Positions 34,947 through 44,629 of a stretch of 60,587 bases of DNA are shown here, piece after piece. The notes beneath the pieces are model-generated. The model was not told the DNA's origin. It saw only the letters and a program-made list of their open reading frames with translations, and ran no database searches. The translations under genes and the position numbers were made by a program. Position 1 is the first letter of the stretch; every line of letters starts with the position of its first letter. Source of the DNA: an uncultured Bacilli bacterium (lineage in GTDB: Bacteria > Bacillota_I > Bacilli_A > RF39 > UBA660); the NCBI GenBank assembly GCA_944358705.1, contig CALVRR010000008.1:1-60587 (forward strand), written 5' to 3'.

Positions 34947-35711
34947 TTGGAATTTAAAGAAGGAGATTTTGTTACTCGGATTTCTCATAATCACGATATT
35001 ATATTTAAAATTGTATCTATTGATGGAAATGTTGCTATGTTAAAAGGAGTGGACTTAAGACTTTATGCCGATAGTTTAGTTTCTGATTTAGTGAAAGCAA
35101 GTATTCCTGCTGATTCTGATCAACAGATATTAGAGAATAATATTCGAGATATACAAATGGATCGAAGTCAATATTTTTATTTACCTGGAAAAATATTACA
35201 TATTGATGGTGATAGTGATTATTTAAAAAGATGTATGAAATTTTATCATGAAATGAATGTAAAAGCGAATGGACTTACGATTTCAGAATTAGATATGCCT
35301 TATAAAATTCATGATTTATTAAATGAATTTCAACCTGATATAGTTGTAATTACAGGACATGATGCTTATCTAAAGAAAAATCGGGGAGATTATCAGAATT
35401 CTCTTAATTTTATTGAAACTGTTAAAGAAGCAAGGAAGTATGAAAAAAGTCAGGATAAACTGATTGTTATTGCTGGTGCTTGTCAATCAAATTATGAGGA
35501 GTTGATTAAAGCAGGAGCTAATTTTGCTTCTAGTCCGAAACGGATTAATATTCATGCTCTTGATCCGGCAATTTTAGCTACTTCCCTTGCTCTTTCTGAT
35601 CGTAATAAGAGCATTGATTTGTTAAAGATTTTAGAAAAGACAAAATATGGTAAAGATGGTATGGGAGGTATTATTACTAATGGTACTATGTATGTGGGGT
35701 ATCCAAGATGA
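34947..35711 (+). CDS. yabG: Sporulation-specific peptidase YabG
   Basis: A 254-aa protein with the YabG blocks LPGKILHIDGDSDYLKRC, VVITGHDAY, VIAGACQSNYEELI, GANFASSPKRINIHALDP and GMGGIITNGT. YabG processes spore coat proteins (for example SpoIVA and SafA) during maturation. I place the start at TTG 34947 (LEFKEGDFV), matching the B. subtilis N-terminus and leaving GGAG at workable spacing; GTG 34932 or ATG 34938 are alternatives. It overlaps veg as ATGA. Confidence 0.9.
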   Translation: MEFKEGDFVTRISHNHDIIFKIVSIDGNVAMLKGVDLRLYADSLVSDLVKASIPADSDQQILENNIRDIQMDRSQYFYLPGKILHIDGDSDYLKRCMKFYHEMNVKANGLTISELDMPYKIHDLLNEFQPDIVVITGHDAYLKKNRGDYQNSLNFIETVKEARKYEKSQDKLIVIAGACQSNYEELIKAGANFASSPKRINIHALDPAILATSLALSDRNKSIDLLKILEKTKYGKDGMGGIITNGTMYVGYPR

Positions 35712-35920
35712 CGATTGATAAGATTAAGAGTGTTGTAGAAGCTAATCGTGGTATTGAACGGTCTTTTCGTTTTCATGGTACTAGAAATCAAACGGATGAA
35801 TTTCAAGGGGTTATTACTGATTTATATCCAGCAATTTTTACTATTCAGTTAGAAAATCATAAGATAAAAACTTTTAGTTATAGTGATATTTTGACACAAA
35901 GTTTAGAAATTTTGCATTAA
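35708..35920 (+). CDS. veg: Veg family protein
   Basis: A 70-aa protein with GRIERS-like GIERSFRFHGTRNQTDEFQG and TFSYSDILTQSLEI, aligning with Veg. In B. subtilis Veg is a small, strongly expressed protein that promotes biofilm matrix genes, apparently through SinR. That is of note beside a TasA-like/SipW cluster. Start ATG 35708 overlaps the yabG stop by 4 bp. Confidence 0.88.
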   Translation: MTIDKIKSVVEANRGIERSFRFHGTRNQTDEFQGVITDLYPAIFTIQLENHKIKTFSYSDILTQSLEILH

Positions 35921-35944
35921 AAGCCTACTAAAATACGAAAAATA

Positions 35945-35973
35945 TTGCTTTTTTCTGTTTCTTATTATAGAAT
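35945..35973 (+). promoter_or_regulatory. spoVG promoter
   Basis: TTGCTT (35945-35950), a 17-bp spacer and TAGAAT (35968-35973), about 40 bp before the spoVG ATG. It looks sigma-A-like; no clear sigma-H pattern seen. Confidence 0.55.
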
Positions 35974-36014
35974 TAGGGTATAAAGTGTAATACTTTAAGA
36001 GGGAGGAATATTAC

Positions 36015-36293
36015 ATGAAAATTACATCTGTAAATGTACGCAAAATTAATAAGGAAGGATCTCGTATGAAAGGAATTGCTTCTGTATTACTAGATGATAG
36101 TTTTGCAGTACATGATATTCGTATTATTGATGGGGACAACGGACTATTCATAGCAATGCCTAGCCGAAAGACAGCTACGGGTGGTTATCGTGATGTTGCT
36201 CATCCAATTAATCCAGAAGTTAGAGCAATGTTTGAGCAAGCTATTTTAGAAGCTTATGAGAATGCTGAAGAACCAACTGAGGATAATGAATAA
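36015..36293 (+). CDS. spoVG: SpoVG septation/RNA-binding regulator
   Basis: A 92-aa SpoVG of normal length, MKITSVNVRKI at the start, then DDSFAVHDIRIIDGDNGLFI and MPSRKTATGGYRDVAHPIN. SpoVG binds RNA and DNA and tunes virulence, capsule or sporulation genes in different Firmicutes. GAGGGAGGA precedes the ATG. It is a single-gene unit with its own promoter and a strong terminator, between veg and yabP. Confidence 0.95.
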   Translation: MKITSVNVRKINKEGSRMKGIASVLLDDSFAVHDIRIIDGDNGLFIAMPSRKTATGGYRDVAHPINPEVRAMFEQAILEAYENAEEPTEDNE

Positions 36294-36317
36294 GATGCTT
36301 AAGCATCTTTTTTTTGC
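36294..36317 (+). terminator. spoVG terminator
   Basis: GATGCTTAAGCATC palindrome followed by nine T, immediately after the stop. Confidence 0.85.
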
Positions 36318-36360
36318 ATAAAAATTTTATTTCTACATATCTTTTACTAGGAGGATATGT

Positions 36361-36648
36361 ATGGATAAACAAGATAATATTAATAGTTATAATCATGGAA
36401 TTAGTTTATTAGAAAGAAAAAATTTAGTTATTACTGGTGTAAAAAAAATAGAAAATTTTGATAGTGAACAATTTTTGTTGGATACTATTATGGGATTTTT
36501 AATGATTAAGGGTGAGGGATTAGAATTAATTAAGTTAGATACTATGCAAGGTAATGTATCTATTAAAGGACTTGTCCATAGTATTAATTATGTAGAAGAT
36601 GTAAAAAAAGATAAAGAAAATAGTATATTTAATCGGTTATTTAAATAA
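36361..36648 (+). CDS. yabP: Sporulation protein YabP
   Basis: A 95-aa YabP/YqfC-family protein: HGISLLERKNLVITGVKKIE, FDSEQFLLDTIMGFLMIKGEGLEL and VSIKGLVHSINY match the family. YabP is expressed in the mother cell in B. subtilis and is needed for normal spores. It is followed with a shared base by a yabQ-like gene and then divIC, the B. subtilis order. TAGGAGGATAT precedes the ATG. Confidence 0.88.
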   Translation: MDKQDNINSYNHGISLLERKNLVITGVKKIENFDSEQFLLDTIMGFLMIKGEGLELIKLDTMQGNVSIKGLVHSINYVEDVKKDKENSIFNRLFK

Positions 36649-36923
36649 TGAACTTAAAAATTCAAGTTCTTTCTTTAGTTTTTTCCTTTTTCTTTGGTAT
36701 TTTCTTTTCTTTTTTAATGAATCTTCATTACCAGTTTCTTTTTTTTAAAAAGAAATGGGTTCAAATCGTTTTTACTTTTTTATTTCTTTTTGATATGGCA
36801 TTACTTTATTTTTTGATTTTAAGAATTATTAATGAAGGAGTCATTCATATTTATTTTTATATAATGTTGTTTTTCGGTTTTTATTTTAGTTTTCCACTTT
36901 TAAAAAAAATGCGTAAAAAATAG
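36648..36923 (+). CDS. yabQ: YabQ-like spore cortex membrane protein
   Basis: A 91-aa protein with about three hydrophobic helices. FKKKWVQIVFTFLFLFDMALL and the tract INEGVIHIYFY resemble YabQ (typically INDGxIRxY), and the place between yabP and divIC is the yabQ position. YabQ is needed for cortex formation in B. subtilis, where it is 211 aa; this copy lacks the C-terminal half. The call depends partly on synteny. Confidence 0.65.
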   Translation: MNLKIQVLSLVFSFFFGIFFSFLMNLHYQFLFFKKKWVQIVFTFLFLFDMALLYFLILRIINEGVIHIYFYIMLFFGFYFSFPLLKKMRKK

Positions 36924-37007
36924 TGTCAAATTTCTCTTTTTTTTTTTGGAATCTTGCTCTATACTTTAAACTGGTCTATAATTTATTGTGAAAGAGTAGG
37001 TGGTTTT

Positions 37008-37307
37008 ATGGCAAAATCTAAAGCAACGATGAAGCGTCGCAGAAGGATGCTCTTTTTGGGTTTGTCTTCTATTATTGTCATAGTCGCTACTACTTTTACT
37101 ATCGGTAAATATTGGATAGAAATTTATGATAAATATCAAGAAAAAAAACATTTGGAAAAGGAATTAATCTCTTTAAAAAACAAAGAGAAACAATTGAAGG
37201 TTGATGCTAATAAATTGCAGGATCCTGATTATATTGCTAGATATGCTAGAGAAAAGTATCTTTATTCGAAAGATGGTGAATTTATTTTGAAAATTCCTGA
37301 GGAATAG
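37008..37307 (+). CDS. divIC: Cell division protein DivIC/FtsB family
   Basis: A 99-aa bitopic protein: basic cytoplasmic start (KSKATMKRRRRM), membrane helix at about 14-32, then a coiled coil (KHLEKELISLKNKEKQLKVDANKL) and the septum motif DPDYIARYAREKYLYSKDGE. It works with FtsL and DivIB at the division site. Start at ATG 37008 behind TAGGTGG; a longer reading would put residues ahead of the basic segment and is rejected. Confidence 0.9.
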   Translation: MAKSKATMKRRRRMLFLGLSSIIVIVATTFTIGKYWIEIYDKYQEKKHLEKELISLKNKEKQLKVDANKLQDPDYIARYAREKYLYSKDGEFILKIPEE

Positions 37308-37351
37308 AGGTGTTTTCTTTTTTTCTGATAAATCTGTTAGGAGGTAATAAT

Positions 37352-38662
37352 ATGATATCTATTGAAGATAGTTTTACTTTTCATAAAAATGATGTTATTG
37401 TTGTTGGATGTTCTGCAGGTCCAGATTCTATGGCTCTTGTAGATATGTTATTAAAAATTAGAGAAAAGTATGCTTTAAATTTAGTAGTTGCTCATGTAAA
37501 TCATAATTTAAGAAAACAAAGTGTTCAAGAAGAAAATTATTTAAGAAATTATTGTGAAAAGAATAATATTATGTTTGAATGTATGATGATTACAGAGTAT
37601 GGAGATGATAATTTCCATAATGAAGCAAGAAATATTCGTTATAATTTCTTTGAGAAAGTTGTTTATAAATATCATGCCAATTATTTAATGACTGCTCATC
37701 ACGGGGATGATTTAATTGAAACCATTCTAATGAGAATTACTAGAGGTTCTAATTTAAATGGATATAGTGGATTTAAAAAAATTGTAGATATGACTGATTA
37801 TCAGATTGTTAGACCACTTCTTTTGTATACAAAGCAGGAGTTGGAAGAGTATGATAAAAAAAATCATGTTATGTATTATGTAGATGATTCTAATCAAAAA
37901 GATAAATATACTCGTAATCGTTATCGTAAATATATTTTGCCATTTTTGAAAGAGGAAGATCCTCATATTCATTTGAAATATTTGAAATTTAGTAATGTTC
38001 TTAGTGAAGCTAATCAATTTATTGAGCAGGAAAGGGATTTGGCTTTAAAAAAGGTTGTTCATAATGATAGTTTGGATATTGTTTCTTTTAAAACATTAAA
38101 TCCTTTTATTCAAAAAGAGGTTTTATATTATGTAATGAATGAGTATTATCAGGATGATTTAATTTTAATTAATGATAAACATATTGAACTTTTATTAAAT
38201 TTAATATATAGTAATAGGGCGAATGCTTTTGTTAATTTACCTAACGAAGTCATTGCGACGAAAACTTATCATGTATTAGAATTAAAGAAAGTAACCAATG
38301 AGATTACTACTTATGAAGTAGAGCTTTCTAAATATGTAGAATTGCCAAATCATCATGTGATTGAACAAGTGGAAGAAGTTTTTGGTAATGGTAATGATAT
38401 TTGTCGATTGTCTAGTGAAGAGGTTAGTTTACCACTTACGGTTCGGACTAGACGATTTGGTGATCGTATGTCTATTAAAGGTAATGGTACGAAGAAAATT
38501 AAAGACATTTTTATTGATAAGAAAGTCAAAATCGGAGAACGTGATCTTTGGCCTGTTGTTGTGGATGCTAGGGGAGTTATTGTATGGTTACCGGGATTAA
38601 AAAAATCGAAATATGATAAGAAAAAGTCTGAAAATTATGATATAATACTAAAATATAGTTAA
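37352..38662 (+). CDS. tilS: tRNA(Ile)-lysidine synthetase TilS
   Basis: A 436-aa enzyme adding lysine to C34 of tRNA-Ile(CAU). The PP-loop reads GCSAGPDSMAL, followed by VAHVNHNLR, TAHHGDDLIET and DDSNQKDKYTRNRYR. The C-terminal TilS domain ends near WLPGLKKS. Start at ATG 37352 behind TAGGAGG. ftsH follows 12 bp later; hpt, which lies between them in B. subtilis, is missing. Confidence 0.94.
   Translation: MISIEDSFTFHKNDVIVVGCSAGPDSMALVDMLLKIREKYALNLVVAHVNHNLRKQSVQEENYLRNYCEKNNIMFECMMITEYGDDNFHNEARNIRYNFFEKVVYKYHANYLMTAHHGDDLIETILMRITRGSNLNGYSGFKKIVDMTDYQIVRPLLLYTKQELEEYDKKNHVMYYVDDSNQKDKYTRNRYRKYILPFLKEEDPHIHLKYLKFSNVLSEANQFIEQERDLALKKVVHNDSLDIVSFKTLNPFIQKEVLYYVMNEYYQDDLILINDKHIELLLNLIYSNRANAFVNLPNEVIATKTYHVLELKKVTNEITTYEVELSKYVELPNHHVIEQVEEVFGNGNDICRLSSEEVSLPLTVRTRRFGDRMSIKGNGTKKIKDIFIDKKVKIGERDLWPVVVDARGVIVWLPGLKKSKYDKKKSENYDIILKYS
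38638..38646 (+). promoter_or_regulatory. Extended -10 promoter for ftsH inside tilS
   Basis: TGATATAAT lies in the last codons of tilS, 28 bp before the ftsH start; no good -35 seen. Confidence 0.45.
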
Positions 38663-38674
38663 GGAGGAAATGTT

Positions 38675-40657
38675 GTGAACAAAACAATAGATAAAAAAAC
38701 AATAAAAAGAGGACTGTTACCATATTTATTTTTAGCATTAATTATGCTTGGTGTTTTCTATGTTGTTAATGTTATGAATAATGATGTTAATGTACTTACT
38801 TATAATGAATTTATTTCAGAGTTAAATGATGGTAATATTGAAGAAGTACAAGTTACTGCTAGAGGAAGTGCTTATACTTATGAGGTTCGAGGTAGTTTAA
38901 AAGATTATAAAGATAATGAAACATTTTTTGCTCGTTTACCGCTAAGTGATGAAGTTATGAAAAAGATTGTGGATGCTAGCGAAGTTCAAAACTTTAAGTT
39001 AGAAGCACAAGCGGATCCTGATTCTTCTTCTTTCTGGTTAATTGTATTTAATGTTTTACCATTTGTATTAATTATCGCTTTTGCTTTCTTCTTCTTCAGT
39101 CGACAAATGGCTGGTAATAAGAGTTCTATGGATTTTGGAAAGAGTAAAGCAAAATTAAATAGTGATTCTAATAAGGTTACTTTTAAAGATGTTGCTGGAT
39201 TAAAGGAAGAAAAAGAAGAAGTAAAAGAGTTAATCGATTTCTTAAAAAATCCTAAGAAGTTCCAAAAATTAGGTGCGAGAATTCCTAAAGGAGTATTATT
39301 ATTTGGTCCTCCAGGAACTGGTAAGACTTTGTTAGCGAAGGCTGTTGCAGGAGAAGCTAATGTTCCATTCTATTTTATTAGTGGTTCTGATTTCGTAGAA
39401 CTATTTGTTGGTGTTGGCGCTAGTCGTGTTCGTGATATGTTCCAACAAGCTAAAAGAAATGCTCCTTGTTTAATTTTTATTGATGAAATTGATGCTGTTG
39501 GTCGTCAACGTGGTACTGGTTTAGGTGGAGGACATGATGAACGTGAACAAACATTAAACCAATTACTTACTGAAATGGATGGGTTTGGTGCTAATGAAGG
39601 AATTATTATTATAGCAGCTACGAACCGTCCTGATGTATTAGATCCTGCATTACTTCGTCCTGGACGTTTTGATAGACAAGTTACAGTTAATCTACCTGAT
39701 GTAAAAGGTCGTGAAGAAATTTTAGCAGTACACGCTAAGAATAAGATTTTAGCGGAAGGTATTACTTTAAATAATTTAGCAAAACGTACTCCTGGATTCA
39801 GTGGAGCTGATCTTGAAAACTTACTTAATGAAGCTGCGCTTTTAGCTGTTCGTCGTAATAAAGATAAAATTACTATGAGTGAGATTGATGAGGCAACGGA
39901 CCGTGTTCTTATGGGACCTGCTAAAACATCACACAAATATAGTGAAAATGATCGTAAGTTAGTAGCTTATCATGAGGCAGGACATGCTGTTATTGGTTTA
40001 AAACTTGCTCATGCAAATGATGTTCAAAAAGTTACTATCATTCCAAGAGGTTCTGCTGGTGGATATAATATGATGGTTCCAAGTGAGGAAAAATTATGTT
40101 CTACTAAAACTGATTTACTTGAAGAGATTACAGGTCTTTTAGGTGGTCGTTCTGCAGAAGAAATCGTTTTTGGAGAAATCACTACAGGTGCACATAATGA
40201 CTTTGAAAAAGCTACAAAACTTGCTCGTGCTATGGTTACTGAGTATGGTATGAGTGATTTAGGACCTCTTCAATTTGAACAACAAGAAGGTAGCGTTTTC
40301 TTAGGAAGAGATTATAATAAAGCACAGCATTTTTCTAACGAAGTAGCAAATGAAATTGATATGGAAATGCGTAAGATTATTAATAGTTGTCATAAAAAAG
40401 CAAAAGAAATTATTAATAAACATAAAGACTTGTTAGAATTAATTGCTAATACTTTATTAGAATATGAAACTTTAACAAAAGAACAGATTGATTATTTAGT
40501 TAAAAATGGTCATATGCCTGAGGAAGATGATGAAACTAATTATGAAAAGATGTCTGTTACAAAGTTAAAAGAAATTGCTAAGGAAAAAGGAATTAAAGGA
40601 TATTCTAAAATGACGAAAGCAGAGTTATTAAAAGAATTAGATGAAGCAAATCATTAG
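38675..40657 (+). CDS. ftsH: ATP-dependent zinc metalloprotease FtsH with C-terminal Rho_N/SAP-like segment
   Basis: A 660-aa membrane AAA+ protease. Helices lie near 14-32 and 120-145, Walker A is GPPGTGKT, Walker [10 protein letters not shown], the second region of homology reads [19 protein letters not shown], and the zinc motif HEAGH is in [11 protein letters not shown]. It degrades unassembled membrane proteins and regulators. After the normal end, residues 626-660 ([19 protein letters not shown], then TKAELLKEL) look like a Rho N-terminal/SAP-type helical module, unusual for FtsH. Start is GTG 38675 behind AAGGAGG. Confidence 0.95.
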   Translation: MNKTIDKKTIKRGLLPYLFLALIMLGVFYVVNVMNNDVNVLTYNEFISELNDGNIEEVQVTARGSAYTYEVRGSLKDYKDNETFFARLPLSDEVMKKIVDASEVQNFKLEAQADPDSSSFWLIVFNVLPFVLIIAFAFFFFSRQMAGNKSSMDFGKSKAKLNSDSNKVTFKDVAGLKEEKEEVKELIDFLKNPKKFQKLGARIPKGVLLFGPPGTGKTLLAKAVAGEANVPFYFISGSDFVELFVGVGASRVRDMFQQAKRNAPCLIFIDEIDAVGRQRGTGLGGGHDEREQTLNQLLTEMDGFGANEGIIIIAATNRPDVLDPALLRPGRFDRQVTVNLPDVKGREEILAVHAKNKILAEGITLNNLAKRTPGFSGADLENLLNEAALLAVRRNKDKITMSEIDEATDRVLMGPAKTSHKYSENDRKLVAYHEAGHAVIGLKLAHANDVQKVTIIPRGSAGGYNMMVPSEEKLCSTKTDLLEEITGLLGGRSAEEIVFGEITTGAHNDFEKATKLARAMVTEYGMSDLGPLQFEQQEGSVFLGRDYNKAQHFSNEVANEIDMEMRKIINSCHKKAKEIINKHKDLLELIANTLLEYETLTKEQIDYLVKNGHMPEEDDETNYEKMSVTKLKEIAKEKGIKGYSKMTKAELLKELDEANH

Positions 40658-40675
40658 TTTGCTTCTTTTTTTTTG
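40643..40675 (+). terminator. ftsH terminator overlapping its stop
   Basis: GAAGCAAA (40643-40650) and TTTGCTTC (40658-40665), then nine T; the TAG stop is in the loop. Confidence 0.85.
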
Positions 40676-40820
40676 TGAAAGATAAAAACTATTTATTATT
40701 CTTTTTTTTTAATTAGACAGTTAAATTTATCTTATGTTTAATTTGGGAAAGGAATCTTTAGGAATTTCTTTTCTTTTTTGTCGATTTGTGATATATTATG
40801 CATGCGAAAGGAGAATTCTT

Positions 40821-41342
40821 ATGTACGATGATCAAGAATTAAAATTATTTTCTCAATTATTCTTTCGTACAGATGAGTTGCCTTCTGTTTGTGATTATTC
40901 TCAATTTTTAAATCAGTATGCAAATTTATTAACTCTTTATTTAGATGTTGAAGATAGTTCCTTTTATCGGGATACTCGTTTTTTAGAAATTACTATTGCT
41001 GGTTTTGCTTATTGTCATGATTTTTATTTTTCTGAGGATTATACTATTGATGATGATACTGACTATTTTTCTTTTGCTGTTGATATGGTTAGTCAAATTG
41101 AGGATTTAAAGAAAAAACGTAAGGAATCGTATAAATTATCAGAGGATGAAATGGTAAGTGTTTTATCTATGAAATGTGCTACTGATTTTTTGGGTACTGT
41201 TGGAAAAGATGAAAGTGATTCTAATTCTTCTTCTGAAAATACAGATTCTTCTATAACTATTATTCAGGGTGTTGTTAATAATATGTATCGTGTTTATTCT
41301 GTTATGAACAAAGTTCATAGTTCTGATCAAAGGAGTATGTAA
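40821..41342 (+). CDS. Unknown 173-aa acidic protein
   Basis: Not recognised. A soluble, acidic, aromatic-rich protein with no signal peptide: [18 protein letters not shown] at the start, a core with [20 protein letters not shown], then a Ser/Asp/Asn-rich low-complexity linker (about 132-150) and a short helical end. Start at ATG 40821 behind GAAAGGAGAA; the longer in-frame reading overlaps the promoter region and is rejected. It precedes dus by 1 bp and is probably co-transcribed. Confidence 0.7.
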   Translation: MYDDQELKLFSQLFFRTDELPSVCDYSQFLNQYANLLTLYLDVEDSSFYRDTRFLEITIAGFAYCHDFYFSEDYTIDDDTDYFSFAVDMVSQIEDLKKKRKESYKLSEDEMVSVLSMKCATDFLGTVGKDESDSNSSSENTDSSITIIQGVVNNMYRVYSVMNKVHSSDQRSM

Positions 41343-41343
41343 A

Positions 41344-42330
41344 ATGAAATGGAAAATTGGTAATGTTGAGATAGATAATCAGGTTGTTTTGGCACCTATG
41401 GCTGGCATTTGTAATTCTGCTTTTCGACGTATTTGCAAAGAAATGGGATGTGGTCTTATTTATGCGGAAATGGTTAGTGATAAAGCAATTACTTTTCAGA
41501 ATCAGAAAACTATTGATATGTTATATATGACGGAAGAAGAAAGGCCTTTAGTTCAGCAAATCTTTGGAAGTGATAAAGAGTCGTTTGTAGAAGCTGCTCG
41601 GTATATTTATGAAAATATGCATCCGGATATTATTGATATTAATATGGGATGTCCTGTTCCTAAGGTTGCAGTTCGAGCTCAAGCAGGGAGTGCGCTTTTA
41701 AAAAATCCAGAAAAAATTTATGAAATTGTAAAAGCGGTTGTAGGAGCAGTTCCTGTTCCTGTTACCGTAAAGATTCGTAGTGGATGGGATCAAAGTCATA
41801 TTAATGCTATTGAGGTTGCGAAGGTGATTGAAAAGGCTGGAGCTTCCGCTATTTGTGTACATCCTAGAACACGTAGTCAGGGTTATAGTGGAGAAGCTGA
41901 TTGGTCTATTATAAAAGAGGTAAAAGAAAATGTTTCTATTCCAGTTATTGGAAATGGGGATATAAAAACACCTGAGGATGCGAAGAGAATGTTAGTAGAA
42001 ACTGGTTGCGATGCTATAATGATTGGTAGGGGTGTTTTAGGTAACCCTTGGCTTATTAGAAATACGATTAGTTATTTGAGTACAGGAAAATATGATGGTA
42101 ATGTTTCTATTGAAGAAAAAATTTCTATGATACTTCATCATTTAGATTATTTAAAAGAAATAAAAAATGAACGTATTGCATCTTTAGAAATTAGAAATCA
42201 TATTGGTTGGTATCTTAAGGGGGTTCCTGGTGGGACGTTCATCAAAAATAAAATCTATCAAACTTCTAATATTCGTGATATAATTTCTATATTAAATACA
42301 TTTAAGGAGGAATTTCATGGCAAAAAGTAA
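41344..42330 (+). CDS. dusB: tRNA-dihydrouridine synthase (DusB type)
   Basis: A 328-aa FMN enzyme reducing uridines in tRNA. Hallmarks: [17 protein letters not shown] at the start, catalytic Cys in [40 protein letters not shown] and [11 protein letters not shown]. It lies upstream of lysS, as in B. subtilis. Which uridines it modifies cannot be read from the sequence. Confidence 0.93.
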   Translation: MKWKIGNVEIDNQVVLAPMAGICNSAFRRICKEMGCGLIYAEMVSDKAITFQNQKTIDMLYMTEEERPLVQQIFGSDKESFVEAARYIYENMHPDIIDINMGCPVPKVAVRAQAGSALLKNPEKIYEIVKAVVGAVPVPVTVKIRSGWDQSHINAIEVAKVIEKAGASAICVHPRTRSQGYSGEADWSIIKEVKENVSIPVIGNGDIKTPEDAKRMLVETGCDAIMIGRGVLGNPWLIRNTISYLSTGKYDGNVSIEEKISMILHHLDYLKEIKNERIASLEIRNHIGWYLKGVPGGTFIKNKIYQTSNIRDIISILNTFKEEFHGKK

Positions 42331-43060
42331 AAAAGTAGAAGAAGTATCTGTTGTCGAAGAAAAGGTAAAAGACAAGAAAAAAGAAAATAAAAAAGATAAA
42401 ACTTCTGTTACTTCTAAAAAGAAGGATTCTTCAGATTTTGAAAAGGCGCTATTTATTCAAAGATTTGTGGCATTTATTTTGGATATAATGATTGTTTCGG
42501 TAGTTGCGACATTTCTTTCTTATCCATTTTTAGATTTAGATTCTATTCAGAAGTTAGATAATTCTAGTACTCAGGTTATGGAAGATTATATATCTAAAAA
42601 GATAGATGAAAAAGAGTATATATCTGAAAGTGTAAGTCTTAGTTATGAAATGGCCAGAAAACAAGGTGTTGTTTCATTATTTACTATATTTTTAAATATT
42701 TTATATTTTGTTGTTTTCCAAATTAAGAATAATGGCCAGACTTTAGGTAAGCAACTGATGAAAATAAAAGTGATTAGTAAGGATAAGAAAGATATTTCTA
42801 TGAATCAGATGATTTTTCGATCTTTAATTATTAATTCTATTCTTGTTGATATGGTGGGATTTGCTATTTTGATTTTTGCAAATCAAACTACTTATTTTTA
42901 TGGTGTTGGATTTCTTGGAATGATACAGTCTATCCTTATTGTTATTAGTGGATTGATGGTTATGTTTAGTGAGCGACGTCAAGGAATTCATGATCTTATT
43001 GCTCACACAGATGTTGTTCGATGTGATTTAGTAAAGGAGATGGAAACATGCGAGAATTAA
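42317..43060 (+). CDS. RDD-family membrane protein
   Basis: A 247-aa protein. A Lys/Glu-rich cytoplasmic tail (1-45) precedes three or four helices. The family residues appear in [18 protein letters not shown] (Arg, then Asp), and [15 protein letters not shown] is the conserved second block. RDD proteins are poorly characterised; some act in ion or compatible-solute stress. It starts 14 bp inside dusB and overlaps lysS by 13 bp, so all three are translationally linked. Confidence 0.85.
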   Translation: MAKSKKVEEVSVVEEKVKDKKKENKKDKTSVTSKKKDSSDFEKALFIQRFVAFILDIMIVSVVATFLSYPFLDLDSIQKLDNSSTQVMEDYISKKIDEKEYISESVSLSYEMARKQGVVSLFTIFLNILYFVVFQIKNNGQTLGKQLMKIKVISKDKKDISMNQMIFRSLIINSILVDMVGFAILIFANQTTYFYGVGFLGMIQSILIVISGLMVMFSERRQGIHDLIAHTDVVRCDLVKEMETCEN

Positions 43061-44529
43061 GTGAACAAGAAATCGTTCGAAGAGAGAAGTTACAAAATAT
43101 TAAACATCCTTATCCAGAGAGATTTGAAGTGAATTATGAACTTTGTGATGCGAAAGAGTTAGAAGACGGTGTTTGTGGTGTTCGTGTTGCAGGACGTATT
43201 ATTTTAATGCGTAAAATGGGTAAGATGAGCTTTTTAACTATTGGAGATATTAAAGGAAAAATACAGATTTCTGTTAAATTAGATATGGTTGGAGAAGAAG
43301 CATATCAAGATTTTAAAGCTAATTATGATATTGGTGATTTTATCGGAGTAGAAGGCGAAACCTTTACTACCCATACTGGCGAAAAGACGATTCGTGCTAG
43401 TAGTATTACCTTTTTAGGAAAAGCACTTAAACCTTTGCCAGAAAAATTTCATGGTGTTGAAGATATTGAAACAATTTACCGTGAAAGGTATTTGGATTTA
43501 ATCATGAATGATGAGTCTAAAAAGAAATTTTTATTTCGTAGTCGCTTTATTCGAGAAATTAGAAATTATTTGGATGAGGCTGGGTATGTCGAAATAGAAA
43601 CTCCTATTTTAAATAATAAAGCTAGTGGAGCTACGGCAAAGCCATTTATTACTCATCATAATGCACTAGATATTGATTTATATTTAAGAATTGCACCAGA
43701 GACTTATTTAAAACGTGCTGTTGTAGGTGGATTTACGAAAGTGTTTGAAATTGCTAGATGTTTCCGAAATGAAGGAATTGATGCAACTCATTTACAAGAT
43801 TTTACTATGATTGAAGGGTATGCTGCTTTTTATAATTATAAAGATAATATGAAATTTTTACGTGAAATGCTTCAATCTATTATTATGAAATTGTTTGGTA
43901 CTTTAACTATTACAGTTGGTGATAAGGAAGTAGATTTAAGTGGTGAATGGGAAGCGGTTAGTTTCCGTGATTTGATTTTACGTTATAGTGATATTGATAT
44001 TAAAGTTTATGATACGAAAGAAAAATTATTAGAAAAGATTAAAGAAGAAAAAATTGAAATTGATAGTGAAACACCACTTGAGAATCTTGGATATGGTAAT
44101 TTAGTTGATCAATTATATAAGAAAGTTGCTAGAGTACATATTGTGAATCCAATTTTCTTAACGGAACATCCAATTAGTTTAAGTCCACTTGCTCGTGCTA
44201 ATGATGATGATCCAACTATTACAGATCGTTTTCAATTGGTTATTAATGGTGCTGAAATCATTAATGCTTATTCTGAACTTGTTGATCCAGAGGAACAAGC
44301 GCGTCGTTTAGAAGAACAGGCTCGTTTGAAAGCGGAAGGTGATGAAGAGGCTATGCCAATGGATCATGACTATATTTCTGCTATGGAGTGTGGAATGCCT
44401 CCAATTAGTGGATGGGGAATGGGGATTGATCGTGTTGTGCAACTCCTTACAAATTCACAAAATATTAAAGATGTCATTTTGTTCCCATTAATGAGGCCAT
44501 TGAATGAGATTGAAAAAGACTCAGAATAG
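43048..44529 (+). CDS. lysS: Lysyl-tRNA synthetase (class II)
   Basis: A 493-aa class II synthetase. An N-terminal OB-fold anticodon domain (about 55-145, VRVAGRIILMRKMGKMSF) is followed by the catalytic core with motif 2 FRNEGIDATHLQDFTMIEGY and motif 3 GWGMGIDRVVQLL. Normal length. The start overlaps the RDD gene by 13 bp with AAGGAGATG upstream. A terminator overlaps its end. Confidence 0.96.
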   Translation: MRELSEQEIVRREKLQNIKHPYPERFEVNYELCDAKELEDGVCGVRVAGRIILMRKMGKMSFLTIGDIKGKIQISVKLDMVGEEAYQDFKANYDIGDFIGVEGETFTTHTGEKTIRASSITFLGKALKPLPEKFHGVEDIETIYRERYLDLIMNDESKKKFLFRSRFIREIRNYLDEAGYVEIETPILNNKASGATAKPFITHHNALDIDLYLRIAPETYLKRAVVGGFTKVFEIARCFRNEGIDATHLQDFTMIEGYAAFYNYKDNMKFLREMLQSIIMKLFGTLTITVGDKEVDLSGEWEAVSFRDLILRYSDIDIKVYDTKEKLLEKIKEEKIEIDSETPLENLGYGNLVDQLYKKVARVHIVNPIFLTEHPISLSPLARANDDDPTITDRFQLVINGAEIINAYSELVDPEEQARRLEEQARLKAEGDEEAMPMDHDYISAMECGMPPISGWGMGIDRVVQLLTNSQNIKDVILFPLMRPLNEIEKDSE

Positions 44530-44541
44530 AGTCTTTTTTCT
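44513..44541 (+). terminator. lysS terminator
   Basis: AAAAAGACTC and GAGTCTTTTT arms around a 6-nt loop that abuts the stop codon. Confidence 0.85.
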
Positions 44542-44629
44542 TTATTTTTCACGAAATTTTCATAAAAAAAATAGTCAAATGCTTGTAAAATTTTTTCTAT
44601 CTAAGTATAATGATAATGGGAGGTTAATT

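Noticed and set aside
39505..39936. 143-codon minus-strand ORF inside ftsH
   Set aside because: Antisense shadow of a strongly conserved AAA+ region with no ribosome site or family resemblance. Other antisense ORFs (for example 12488-12751, 46673-47050, 55508-55885) were dropped for the same reason.
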